A DNA stretch of 64,000 nucleotides, from NCBI GenBank assembly GCA_045599005.1, contig JAZRVF010000025.1, positions 214,374 through 278,373 on the forward strand, written 5' to 3'. The DNA is from Treponema_I sp045599005 (GTDB taxonomy: Bacteria > Spirochaetota > Spirochaetia > Treponematales > Treponemataceae). A model generated the notes under the pieces. It was not told the origin of the DNA. It was given only the letters and a program-made list of their open reading frames with translations, and made no database searches. The translations under genes were made by a program, and so were the position numbers. Positions 18,649 through 25,847 of the stretch are shown piece by piece (within the stretch, counting starts at the first letter, position 1; each line of letters opens with the position of its first letter).

Positions 18649-19695
18649 TCAGTGTTCATCAATTTCATTCTTAAAATCGGGGGATTTAGTTCTCTGAACC
18701 GCTCTGTTCGTAAAATGGATTACAGTAAAGAAAAGTGTCGCAACAAAAAAACCGAGCAGAATTATTACCCTGCCTCGGAGCCCTCCGATATGGTTTGAAA
18801 TGAGTACAATCCCGCAGAGAAGAATCTGGAAAAAGTAGAGTATCATAAGAATTCCCGGTGTCCTGTAACCCATGTTCATAAGTTTATGGTGCAGATGCAT
18901 TTTATCGGGAGAGAAGAAAGAGCGTCCTTCCCGTTTACGGCGCCATATTGCTGCAATCGTATCAAAAATCGGAATTGCAGACAGTAGAACAATGTAAGAA
19001 AACTTTTCAGGTTCAATTTTGGAGCTGGTATCGAACAAGGGAATGATTGAGATCATGAAACCAAGAAACTGACTACCGCCGTCGCCCATAAAAATCTTGG
19101 CTTTAGGTTTGTTATACAGCAGGAACCCAAGGACTGCGCCGGCAAGGATCAGGCAGACAATGTGGACCAGCTGGTCTGACTTCATACTGACAAAAGAGAC
19201 TGTCAGAAGGATGAATGTGGAAAGACCGCCGCACAGAGCGTCAACGCCGTCAATCAGATTGAAAGAATTGATTGATCCCACAATCCAGCAGAAAGTAAGC
19301 GGGTATCCTATCCAGCCGATTTCCCAGCCCCAGATGTTTCTGAACCGGTAGCCTGACACTACCATGATGATTGCGGCAAGACATTGGAACAGAAGTTTGA
19401 CCTTTGCCTTCATGTCTTTAAGGTCATCCACAATTCCACAGGTAAAAATGATGAGACTTGAAAAAATCAGTGGAATGATTCGTACCCAGTTTTCATCCTT
19501 GTAAAAAAAGAGGTAAAGAAGAGTGGAAACTGTAAATCCTGTAACAAAACCGATGGAACCGAGACGGGGAATCTGGCCTTTATGAACTTTTCTGCTGTCA
19601 ATTCTGTCGTAAACTTCATGCTTTTTACAGAACTTTATAACAAAAGGAATCAAAAATGCAGAAATCAGAAATGAAACTAGAACAAACCAATACAT
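18649..19695 (-). CDS. WecA/TagO-type undecaprenyl-phosphate N-acetylhexosamine-1-phosphate transferase
   Basis: This 348-residue multi-pass membrane protein belongs to the MraY/WecA glycosyltransferase family 4. Key blocks are the DD motif (CGIVDDLKDMKAKVK), FNLIDGVDALCGGL, the MGDGGSQFLGF loop and the HLHHKLMNMG motif characteristic of WecA rather than MraY. It transfers a GlcNAc-1-phosphate-type sugar onto undecaprenyl phosphate, starting synthesis of a surface glycan. The start at 19695 has a GGGGAG site; a longer reading frame from 19749 lacks one. A promoter lies just upstream. Spirochaetes of this group lack classical LPS, so the glycan it starts is unknown. Confidence 0.92.
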   Translation of the reverse strand: MYWFVLVSFLISAFLIPFVIKFCKKHEVYDRIDSRKVHKGQIPRLGSIGFVTGFTVSTLLYLFFYKDENWVRIIPLIFSSLIIFTCGIVDDLKDMKAKVKLLFQCLAAIIMVVSGYRFRNIWGWEIGWIGYPLTFCWIVGSINSFNLIDGVDALCGGLSTFILLTVSFVSMKSDQLVHIVCLILAGAVLGFLLYNKPKAKIFMGDGGSQFLGFMISIIPLFDTSSKIEPEKFSYIVLLSAIPIFDTIAAIWRRKREGRSFFSPDKMHLHHKLMNMGYRTPGILMILYFFQILLCGIVLISNHIGGLRGRVIILLGFFVATLFFTVIHFTNRAVQRTKSPDFKNEIDEH

Positions 19696-19727
19696 TATTT
19701 TAATCTCCCCGTTTTTTATCCAGTTCC

Positions 19728-19756
19728 ATGATACACTATAAAAAAGCATTTTGCAA
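19728..19756 (-). promoter_or_regulatory. Sigma-70-type promoter of the wecA-like gene
   Basis: On the minus strand TTGCAA (19756-19751), 17-base spacer, TATCAT (19733-19728), placed between the nrdG stop and the wecA start. Confidence 0.55.
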
Positions 19757-19769
19757 TGGAACAGATTTT

Positions 19770-20531
19770 TCAGCGGACAGCTGCCCCGGGGATGATTTTT
19801 TTTGCCGTTTCCAGAATCTCTTCTATCTGGGAAGGGGCAAATGGTTGTATTTTCTCGAATTCAGGGTCCAGACAGGAACGGTTCACAAAGTTCGCAAAAT
19901 TCCAGGATGCGTCCGCCGGGAGAAGCCCTGCAAGCTCTTTCACAGTCTGTTTATCAACAAGTCCGGGGACAAGTACAGTGCGGAACTCCCTTTTTTCAGG
20001 CGGAAGACTGCTGACCAGTTTTACTGACTTAAGCAGGTTCTGTTCCAGTTCAGAAGAGTTTTTCCCGGCGGAATCATTCCCTGAAAGACGGCCGTAATCT
20101 GAAGGGCTTGTCTTTATATCCAAAGCAATAAAATCCGGACAAAGTTCCTGAGACAAGAGAAACTGCTCCAGTCTCTCGGGCAAGGTTCCGTTTGTATCCA
20201 GTTTTATTCTGTAGCCCAGGCCGCGGGCTTCCCTTATCAGTTCCTCAAGATGGGGATAAAGAAGAGCTTCCCCGCCGGAAATAACAAAACCGCGGAGGAC
20301 ATTTTTTCTTTTTTCCAGATGGGCAATGACGTCAAAAAAAGAAACGGCATCCTGCGAAAAGGGGATGCCGTCTGAAGAAGTTCCTGACTTTACAAGCTCG
20401 ATGTTGTAACAGTATGGACAACGGAGATTGCATCCTTTAAGGAAAAGGGCACAAGCCATGTTTCCCGGATAATCAACCAGCGTTGTCTTTACAAGAACTC
20501 CGATTTTCTGGTCTTTAAAGGAGTCTGTCAT
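19770..20531 (-). CDS. nrdG: Anaerobic ribonucleotide reductase activating protein (radical SAM)
   Basis: NrdG uses a [4Fe-4S] cluster and S-adenosylmethionine to place the glycyl radical on the class III ribonucleotide reductase. The 253-residue protein has the CxxxCxxC cluster motif at Cys34, Cys38 and Cys41 (KGCNLRCPYCYN), followed by GFVISGGEALLYPHLEELI and later radical-SAM strands. The N-terminal VKTTLVDYPGNMAC stretch is typical of this activase branch. The start overlaps the stop of the small glycyl-radical gene by four bases (ATGA), so the radical-carrying protein and its activase are translationally coupled, which supports the idea that the small protein is the substrate of activation. 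Confidence 0.95.
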   Translation of the reverse strand: MTDSFKDQKIGVLVKTTLVDYPGNMACALFLKGCNLRCPYCYNIELVKSGTSSDGIPFSQDAVSFFDVIAHLEKRKNVLRGFVISGGEALLYPHLEELIREARGLGYRIKLDTNGTLPERLEQFLLSQELCPDFIALDIKTSPSDYGRLSGNDSAGKNSSELEQNLLKSVKLVSSLPPEKREFRTVLVPGLVDKQTVKELAGLLPADASWNFANFVNRSCLDPEFEKIQPFAPSQIEEILETAKKIIPGAAVR

Positions 20532-21067
20532 ACTGACTGGGCAACAGACAGAACTTCGTTAAGTTCTGCAACTGTATGTGCGCGGGCGACTTCTGCACCG
20601 TTTGCGTCATAAAGAATGACAGTTGGAGCAGCCATGACACCCATTTCAGCAGCGTGTTTCAGACCTGCCTCTGTATCAACATCAATGTATGTTCCTGCAA
20701 CAGCAACAGTTGAAAGACGCTCTTTTACAGGCGGGCAGTTGGGACATGTCCTGCGTGCAAAAAATTCGTATGACACAACAGTACCTGCTGTTGTTGCAGC
20801 AACGGGAGCGGATTCGGTAACAGCAGGAGCCGCTGTCATTTTTTCGTAGGAAGTGACGCCTGCAGCGGAAGATTCGTTATCATAGACGAACATTTTACGC
20901 AGATCATATTCATTGCGCTTTCCCTTGTTCCAGTTACGTACTGAACGGTAATAACCTACAATACGGGCATAAACTTCTGTATCTGTTCCCTTGACATTTG
21001 CAAGTGCTTCTTTTGTAGCTGCAATCTCAGCTTCAACCTGTGCAAGAGTTCTTTCTGTAGTAACCAT
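20528..21067 (-). CDS. Detached glycyl-radical domain of class III ribonucleotide reductase fused to a thioredoxin-like domain
   Basis: This 179-residue protein has two parts. Residues 30-60 read EVYARIVGYYRSVRNWNKGK, the signature that normally ends anaerobic NrdD; Gly38 in RIVGYYR is the expected glycyl-radical site. Residues 66-96 are an Ala/Thr/Val-rich linker, and residues 97-175 are a small thioredoxin/glutaredoxin-like domain with the active site CPNC (108-111) and a cis-proline (AAPTV). The large NrdD encoded upstream lacks the radical motif, so the two proteins probably form one enzyme, with the thioredoxin part acting as built-in reductant. A GGGAGG site precedes the ATG. The gene has its own promoter with operator-like sequences and is coupled to nrdG. 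A stand-alone repair partner like YfiD is an alternative. Confidence 0.85.
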   Translation of the reverse strand: MVTTERTLAQVEAEIAATKEALANVKGTDTEVYARIVGYYRSVRNWNKGKRNEYDLRKMFVYDNESSAAGVTSYEKMTAAPAVTESAPVAATTAGTVVSYEFFARRTCPNCPPVKERLSTVAVAGTYIDVDTEAGLKHAAEMGVMAAPTVILYDANGAEVARAHTVAELNEVLSVAQSV

Positions 21068-21086
21068 TTTTTCCTCCCTTTTTGGC

Positions 21087-21117
21087 CTGTATATTTAGAA
21101 CGATTCTAAATATACAG
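21087..21117. promoter_or_regulatory. 31-bp palindromic operator over the -10 box of the radical-domain gene
   Basis: Two perfect 14-base arms, CTGTATATTTAGAA and its complement, flank CGA. The core TTAGAACGATTCTAA is close to the 7-1-7 Fur/PerR-type box (TTATAATNATTATAA). It covers the predicted -10 hexamer and the transcription start, the expected position for a repressor site. Confidence 0.7.
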
Positions 21118-21137
21118 AAATCATATTTATTTATCAA
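21109..21137 (-). promoter_or_regulatory. Sigma-70-type promoter of the radical-domain gene - nrdG unit
   Basis: On the minus strand TTGATA (21137-21132), 17-base spacer, TATATT (21114-21109); the -10 lies inside the 31-bp palindrome. Confidence 0.6.
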
Positions 21138-21143
21138 GTACTG

Positions 21144-21159
21144 ACACCATATCTAGTGT
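21144..21159. promoter_or_regulatory. NrdR-box-like site upstream of the radical-domain promoter
   Basis: ACACCATATCTAGTGT fits the published NrdR consensus acaCwAtATaTwGtgt at all but two positions. A second, half-conserved copy (TAGTGT ending at 21179) lies 20 bases away, about two helical turns. The gene for NrdR itself heads this operon. Confidence 0.65.
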
Positions 21160-21211
21160 CGGAATATTTTCCCTAGTGTTACAGGAATTTTAACGGATCC
21201 CTCTGACACAC

Positions 21212-23323
21212 TCAAGCTTTTTTAAGAATAATCTCTCTCTCATGTTCCAGCAAGGCAAGTTTCTGCTGAAGCTCAAAAGTTTTTTCCGCTTTACACTTGG
21301 GGCATTCAAAATGCTCGCCTGGAATATAACCATGAACCGGGCAGATTGAATAAGTAGGTGACACTGTAAAGAACGGAATGCGGTAATTTGATGCGATTGA
21401 GCATACAAGATCACGGCATGTCTTCCAGTCTTTGATTGACTCACCCATGAACACATGGAACATTGTTCCTCCCGTGTATTTTGTCTGCAGAGCTTCCTGA
21501 TGGTCAAGAGCTTCAAAAACATCGGAAGTAAAATCAACGGGCAGCTGACTGGAGTTTGTGTAGAAAGGCTCATCAGTTCCGCTGGTGATGATTCCGGGCA
21601 GATTCTCCTTGTCATGGCGGGCAAGACGGTAAGATGTGCTTTCTGCAGGAGTAGCCTCCAGATTGAACAGATCACCTGTAGCTTCCTGATAATCCTGCAT
21701 CCTTTCCCGCATATGGGTAAGAACATCGCATGCAAACTGGTGTCCCTTGGGATCAACAATGTCTACACCCAGGAAGTTGCGGCAGCATTCGTTCATACCG
21801 CAGAGACCGATTGTACTGAAGTGGTTGTTGAGTGTCTTAAGATAGCGGCGGGTGTAGGGGAAAAGGCCGCCGTCATACAGACGCTGGATCACCTTGCGCT
21901 TTGCAATGAGGGAATCCCGTGCAAGATCCATAAGATAATCAAGGCGTGCATAGAACTGTTCCTCAGTTTTTGCAAGATAACCGATCTGCGGCAGGTTGAT
22001 TGTGACAACACCGATGGAACCGGTAAACTCATCAGCACCGAAAAGACCGCCACCGCGACGGCGCAGTTCGCGTTTGTCAAGCTGAAGACGGCAGCACATT
22101 GAACGCACGTCGTCGGGATTCAGATCAGAATTGATGAAGTTCTGGAAGTTTGGAGTTCCATACTGGGCTGTCATCTTGAAAAGCAGTTCGGCGATCTCAG
22201 AATTCCAGTCAAAATCCTTTGTGATGTTGTAAGTAGGAATAGGATAGGCAAAACCACGTCCGTTCGCATCACCTTCAATCAGAAGTTCGATGAAAGTCTT
22301 GTTGATAAGATCGATCTCTTTCTGACAGTCACCATAAGTGAAGTCCTGCTCTTTGCCACCGACTACAGCGGGCTTGTCCTTGAGATCTGCAGGGCAGTTA
22401 AGGTCAAGGGTAACGTTTGTGAAAGGAGCCTGACTTCCCCAGCGGCTGGGTGTATTCACACCGTACAGGAAACTCTGGATGCACTGACGGACTTCTTTAG
22501 GAGTGAGGTTGTCTTTTTTGACAAAGGGAGCCAGATATGTGTCAAAGGATGAGAAAGCCTGTGCACCGGCCCATTCATTCTGGAGAATTCCCAGGAAGTT
22601 CACCATCTGGTTCACAAGGGTAGACAGGTGGGTTGCAGGAGTTGAAGTGATCTTATCCGGAACACCGCCGAGACCTTCTGCGATCAGCTGGCGCAGAGAC
22701 CATCCCGCGCAGTATCCTGAGAACATGGAAAGGTCATGGATGTGGAAGGCACAGGTTTTGTGGGCTTCTGCGATCTCTTTTGAATAAATGTTACGGAGCC
22801 AGTAGTTTGCAGTGATTGTACCTGAATTGTGAAGAATGAGACCGCCCAGAGAAAAGTTTACGTTTGCGTTCTCATTTACACGCCAGTCAGACTGGCTCAG
22901 ATAGCCGTCCATAGTGTCATTGATGTCAAGCATAAGGTTCTTTGCATCACGGATAGCCTCATGTTTGGCACGGTAAAGAATATATGCCTTTGCGACAGAC
23001 ACTTCATGTTTTTCGATGAGGACAGTTTCTACAATGTCCTGAATTTCTTCAATCGCAGGAATAGAGTGTGCATGACGGCCGGCCATCATCAGACGGAGAC
23101 GTTCCTCCACTGCATCAGTAAGCATCTCGGCCTTGTCCGGATCAGGACGTTTTTCGACGGCCTCAATCGCTTTTCCGATTGCACTGCAGATTTTATTTCG
23201 GTCGTAGTCGCTGATTTCTCCGGAACGTTTTACCACATGGCGCAAAACCATCTCTGAATCAGAATCTTTGTTTTTCATACCGAGAAAACTGCTCCATTCC
23301 GGAAAAACTGCCTGCTCACTCAT
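21212..23323 (-). CDS. nrdD: Anaerobic (class III) ribonucleoside-triphosphate reductase, catalytic part lacking the glycyl-radical segment
   Basis: The 703-residue protein makes deoxyribonucleotides from ribonucleotides without oxygen. Residues about 24-120 form the ATP-cone regulatory domain (VVKRSGEISDYDRNKICSAI). The catalytic barrel shows SRWGSQAPFTNVTLDLNCP, RSMCCRLQLDKRELRRRGGG and GLCGMNECCRNFLG. Near the end is the zinc site CPVHGYIPGEHFECPKC (Cys661, Cys674, Cys677; His664 in place of one Cys). Only 26 residues follow, without any GYYR-type glycyl-radical motif, and the frame closes with a normal stop. The radical motif is on the next gene, 144 bases away. The start has a GGGAGG site and overlaps the nrdR stop by eight bases. 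Confidence 0.95.
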   Translation of the reverse strand: MSEQAVFPEWSSFLGMKNKDSDSEMVLRHVVKRSGEISDYDRNKICSAIGKAIEAVEKRPDPDKAEMLTDAVEERLRLMMAGRHAHSIPAIEEIQDIVETVLIEKHEVSVAKAYILYRAKHEAIRDAKNLMLDINDTMDGYLSQSDWRVNENANVNFSLGGLILHNSGTITANYWLRNIYSKEIAEAHKTCAFHIHDLSMFSGYCAGWSLRQLIAEGLGGVPDKITSTPATHLSTLVNQMVNFLGILQNEWAGAQAFSSFDTYLAPFVKKDNLTPKEVRQCIQSFLYGVNTPSRWGSQAPFTNVTLDLNCPADLKDKPAVVGGKEQDFTYGDCQKEIDLINKTFIELLIEGDANGRGFAYPIPTYNITKDFDWNSEIAELLFKMTAQYGTPNFQNFINSDLNPDDVRSMCCRLQLDKRELRRRGGGLFGADEFTGSIGVVTINLPQIGYLAKTEEQFYARLDYLMDLARDSLIAKRKVIQRLYDGGLFPYTRRYLKTLNNHFSTIGLCGMNECCRNFLGVDIVDPKGHQFACDVLTHMRERMQDYQEATGDLFNLEATPAESTSYRLARHDKENLPGIITSGTDEPFYTNSSQLPVDFTSDVFEALDHQEALQTKYTGGTMFHVFMGESIKDWKTCRDLVCSIASNYRIPFFTVSPTYSICPVHGYIPGEHFECPKCKAEKTFELQQKLALLEHEREIILKKA

Positions 23324-23780
23324 TTAATCCTCCCAACTTTCTCACCTCAGTAATGAACTCTTCCAAGTTCTCAAAATGCCTGTATACGGAGGCAAAACGT
23401 ATATAGGCAACTTTATCTGTCGAATTCAGTTTCTCAAGGACCAGATCACCCAGCTCAGCTGTTGAAATCTCCCTGTTGGCGCGTCCCGACATTATAGCCT
23501 GGTCCTCAATCTCATTAACCAGGTTCTCTATATGAGACATGGAGACAGGCCTCTTCTCAAGGGCACGGCTGATGCCTTTCTCAAGTTTTTCCCGTTCAAA
23601 AGGCTGTCTGCGCCCGTCGCGTTTGACAACCATGAAAGGTTTTTCTTCAAGCCGCTCGTAACTTGTAAAACGGTATCCGCAGGAAATGCACTCACGTCGT
23701 CTGCGGATGCTCTCTCCGTTGGCCATGGTGCGTGATTCAAGGACTTTATCGTCTATACAACCACAATAAGGGCAGCGCAT
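23316..23780 (-). CDS. nrdR: Transcriptional repressor NrdR
   Basis: NrdR is the ATP/dATP-sensing repressor of ribonucleotide reductase genes. The 154-residue protein is full length: a zinc ribbon (MRCPYCGCIDDKVLESR, with RECISCGYRFTSYE) followed by an ATP-cone domain (VVKRDGRRQPFEREKLEKGI). It is the first gene of the nrd cluster, overlaps nrdD by eight bases, and its promoter contains a site resembling its own box, so autoregulation is likely. The same fold of ATP cone is present at the start of NrdD. Confidence 0.97.
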   Translation of the reverse strand: MRCPYCGCIDDKVLESRTMANGESIRRRRECISCGYRFTSYERLEEKPFMVVKRDGRRQPFEREKLEKGISRALEKRPVSMSHIENLVNEIEDQAIMSGRANREISTAELGDLVLEKLNSTDKVAYIRFASVYRHFENLEEFITEVRKLGGLNE

Positions 23781-23917
23781 GAAAACCTCTGACTGAATTT
23801 TGATATGGTTTCCACGTAGAAGAATTTACCCCGAAACCGCTGAAATGAATACCACTTTTCAAACACATCCGTTTTTTTTCTGATGCCATTTATTTAGTGT
23901 TTAATTCACCGAAAAAG

Positions 23918-23947
23918 ATATTACTACACTAGATATGTTCCTGTAAA
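23918..23947 (-). promoter_or_regulatory. nrdR promoter with an NrdR-box-like sequence between -35 and -10
   Basis: On the minus strand TTTACA (23947-23942), 18-base spacer, TAATAT (23923-23918). The spacer holds ATATCTAGTGT, the same 11 bases seen in the site at 21144-21159. A second partial match (TTTAGTGT ending at 23900) lies about four helical turns away. The remainder of the 388-base gap to ruvA holds no gene that I can see. Confidence 0.55.
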
Positions 23948-24132
23948 TAGAAAAATCAGGGATTTGAGGATTCAAAAAAACACATATTATTGAAAGAAAA
24001 CATTCATTTTTTTCTGTTGACAAGTGGAAGAAGTGCCTGAAAACCTTGCTGAAACCGATTACAAAAAAAAATTCTTCAAGCAGAGATCTCTTTTTACAGG
24101 AAAATTTTATCATCATAATCGGCCGATGATTC

Positions 24133-24161
24133 TTGTTTCTGACAATTATTTTTCTTATAAT
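24133..24161 (+). promoter_or_regulatory. Promoter of ruvA, seven bases before the start codon
   Basis: TTGTTT (24133-24138), 17-base spacer, TATAAT (24156-24161). Seven bases separate the -10 from the ATG at 24169, and no ribosome-binding site fits, so the mRNA should be leaderless or nearly so. Confidence 0.6.
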
Positions 24162-24168
24162 AATAATC

Positions 24169-24801
24169 ATGTTCAACAGCCTTACGGGAATAATTACAGG
24201 AAAACTTCCGCAGACACTTTACATTGAGACACAGGGAATAGAATGGGAACTGCAGATGCCGGATTCCTCACTGGGCAGGCTTCCTCCGGTTGGAGAAAGT
24301 GCAAAAGTCTATACATGGCTTCTGCACCGGGAAGATTCCATGAAACTTTTCGGTTTTGCATCCCTTGAGGAAAGATCACTGTTTCTGGATCTTCTTAAAG
24401 TGGACGGTGTAGGTGCGAAAGGTGCTGTAAAAATGCTTTCAGGAATATCAGCTGCTGAATTTGTGGCGGTTCTTGACGAAGGTAATCTGGCAAAGCTGGA
24501 GAAACTTCCCGGCGTTGGTAAAAAGACAGCCCAGAAGATGATGCTGGCATTAAAGGGAAAACTTACTTTCTCGGAGACTTCCGGATCAGTCAGCCGGAAA
24601 AATGAAAAGGAAAGCCCCTGGGCGGATGTGATCACTGCTCTTACAGACATGGGGTATGACAGGAGACAGTGCGAAGAGACTGTTGAAAGGCTTGCATCCC
24701 GGATTATTGATGAGCATCAGAAAGCCGGGAAAGACACGGCGGACAGGCCGGCCATTGAGGACGAACTTTTCCGGCGCTCTATAGTGGAGCTGGCTAAATG
24801 A
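24169..24801 (+). CDS. ruvA: Holliday junction branch migration protein RuvA
   Basis: RuvA is the tetrameric junction-binding subunit of the RuvAB branch-migration motor. The start at 24169 gives MFNSLTGIITGKLPQTLYIE, the normal N-terminal OB-fold; an upstream in-frame ATG at 24133 would add a hydrophobic stretch inside the promoter and is rejected. The two helix-hairpin-helix motifs are visible (LKVDGVGAKGAVKML and LEKLPGVGKKTAQKMML), followed by the C-terminal RuvB-binding domain (WADVITALTDMGYDRRQCEE). 210 residues is the usual length. The stop overlaps the ruvB start by four bases. Confidence 0.96.
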   Translation: MFNSLTGIITGKLPQTLYIETQGIEWELQMPDSSLGRLPPVGESAKVYTWLLHREDSMKLFGFASLEERSLFLDLLKVDGVGAKGAVKMLSGISAAEFVAVLDEGNLAKLEKLPGVGKKTAQKMMLALKGKLTFSETSGSVSRKNEKESPWADVITALTDMGYDRRQCEETVERLASRIIDEHQKAGKDTADRPAIEDELFRRSIVELAK

Positions 24802-25847
24802 AGGATTTTGACGAAGGCATTGTAAGGGCCGACACTTTTTTTGAGACAGATCATGACTCTTCACTCCGGCCCCAGTATCTCTCGGACTTTCTGGGACAGG
24901 CAAAAGTAAAGGAAAACCTGAGCATTTTCATTGAAGCTGCAAGAAACCGGGGCGAGAGCATGGACCACCTTTTTCTGATCGGTCCTCCAGGTCTTGGAAA
25001 AACAACCCTTGCACAGATAACGGCACGGGAACTTGGTGTTGACTTCAAGGTGACAAGTGCGCCGGCTTTGGACAAACCCAAGGATCTGGCAGGAATTCTT
25101 TCTACAATCACGGAACGCTCCGTTTTTTTTATTGATGAGATCCATCGTCTGAAACCGGCAATCGAAGAGATGCTTTACATTGCCATGGAGGATTACGAAC
25201 TGGACTGGATCATAGGACAGGGCGCGGCAGCCCGGACAGTCCGCATTCCGATCCCCAGATTCACTCTTGTTGGGGCAACAACAAAAGCCGGTTCAGTTTC
25301 CAGCCCGCTCATAAGTCGATTCGGTATTGTGCAGCGTTTCAGCTTTTACGAGCACAAAGATCTGGCGGACATAATCCAGCGCAGTGCCGGTATCCTGAAT
25401 GTGGCTGTGGACGATGACGCTGCGATGCTTATGGCTTCATGTTCAAGAGGCACGCCCCGTGTCGCGAACAGGATTCTGCGCCGGATGCGTGATTTTGCAC
25501 AGGTTGCAGGCAGTGACCGCATCACAAAAGATATTGTGGCCGCGGGACTCAATAAACTTGAGATTGACAGTCTGGGTCTGGAACGCTATGACAGGGAGAT
25601 CCTGCTTTCAATAATCCAGAATTACAGAGGCGGTCCGGTTGGTGCAGAGACACTTGCAATATCAATCGGGGAGTCAATTGACACATTGGAAGATTATTAC
25701 GAACCGTACCTTATCCAGTCTGGTCTTATTCAACGGACAAGCAGAGGACGTATTGTGACAGACAAAGCCTATCTGCATCTGGGACTGCCTGTTCCGGTTC
25801 ATAACGAAGGAAAAACAGAAAATGCTGACCAAAGACTTTTATTTTGA
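24798..25847 (+). CDS. ruvB: Holliday junction branch migration DNA helicase RuvB
   Basis: RuvB is the AAA+ ring ATPase that drives branch migration with RuvA. The 349-residue protein has Walker A GPPGLGKTTLA (about residue 60), Walker B FFIDEIHRL, sensor and arginine-finger region LISRFGIVQRFSFYEH, and the winged-helix C-terminus (GGPVGAETLAISIGE, YLIQSGLIQRTSRGR). It overlaps ruvA by four bases (ATGA coupling), and its last 26 bases also encode the start of queA. Confidence 0.98.
   Translation: MKDFDEGIVRADTFFETDHDSSLRPQYLSDFLGQAKVKENLSIFIEAARNRGESMDHLFLIGPPGLGKTTLAQITARELGVDFKVTSAPALDKPKDLAGILSTITERSVFFIDEIHRLKPAIEEMLYIAMEDYELDWIIGQGAAARTVRIPIPRFTLVGATTKAGSVSSPLISRFGIVQRFSFYEHKDLADIIQRSAGILNVAVDDDAAMLMASCSRGTPRVANRILRRMRDFAQVAGSDRITKDIVAAGLNKLEIDSLGLERYDREILLSIIQNYRGGPVGAETLAISIGESIDTLEDYYEPYLIQSGLIQRTSRGRIVTDKAYLHLGLPVPVHNEGKTENADQRLLF

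Noticed and set aside
19696..19749. Longer N-terminus for the wecA-like protein
   Set aside because: It runs through the promoter; the internal ATG at 19695 has a GGGGAG site and yields the normal first membrane helix.
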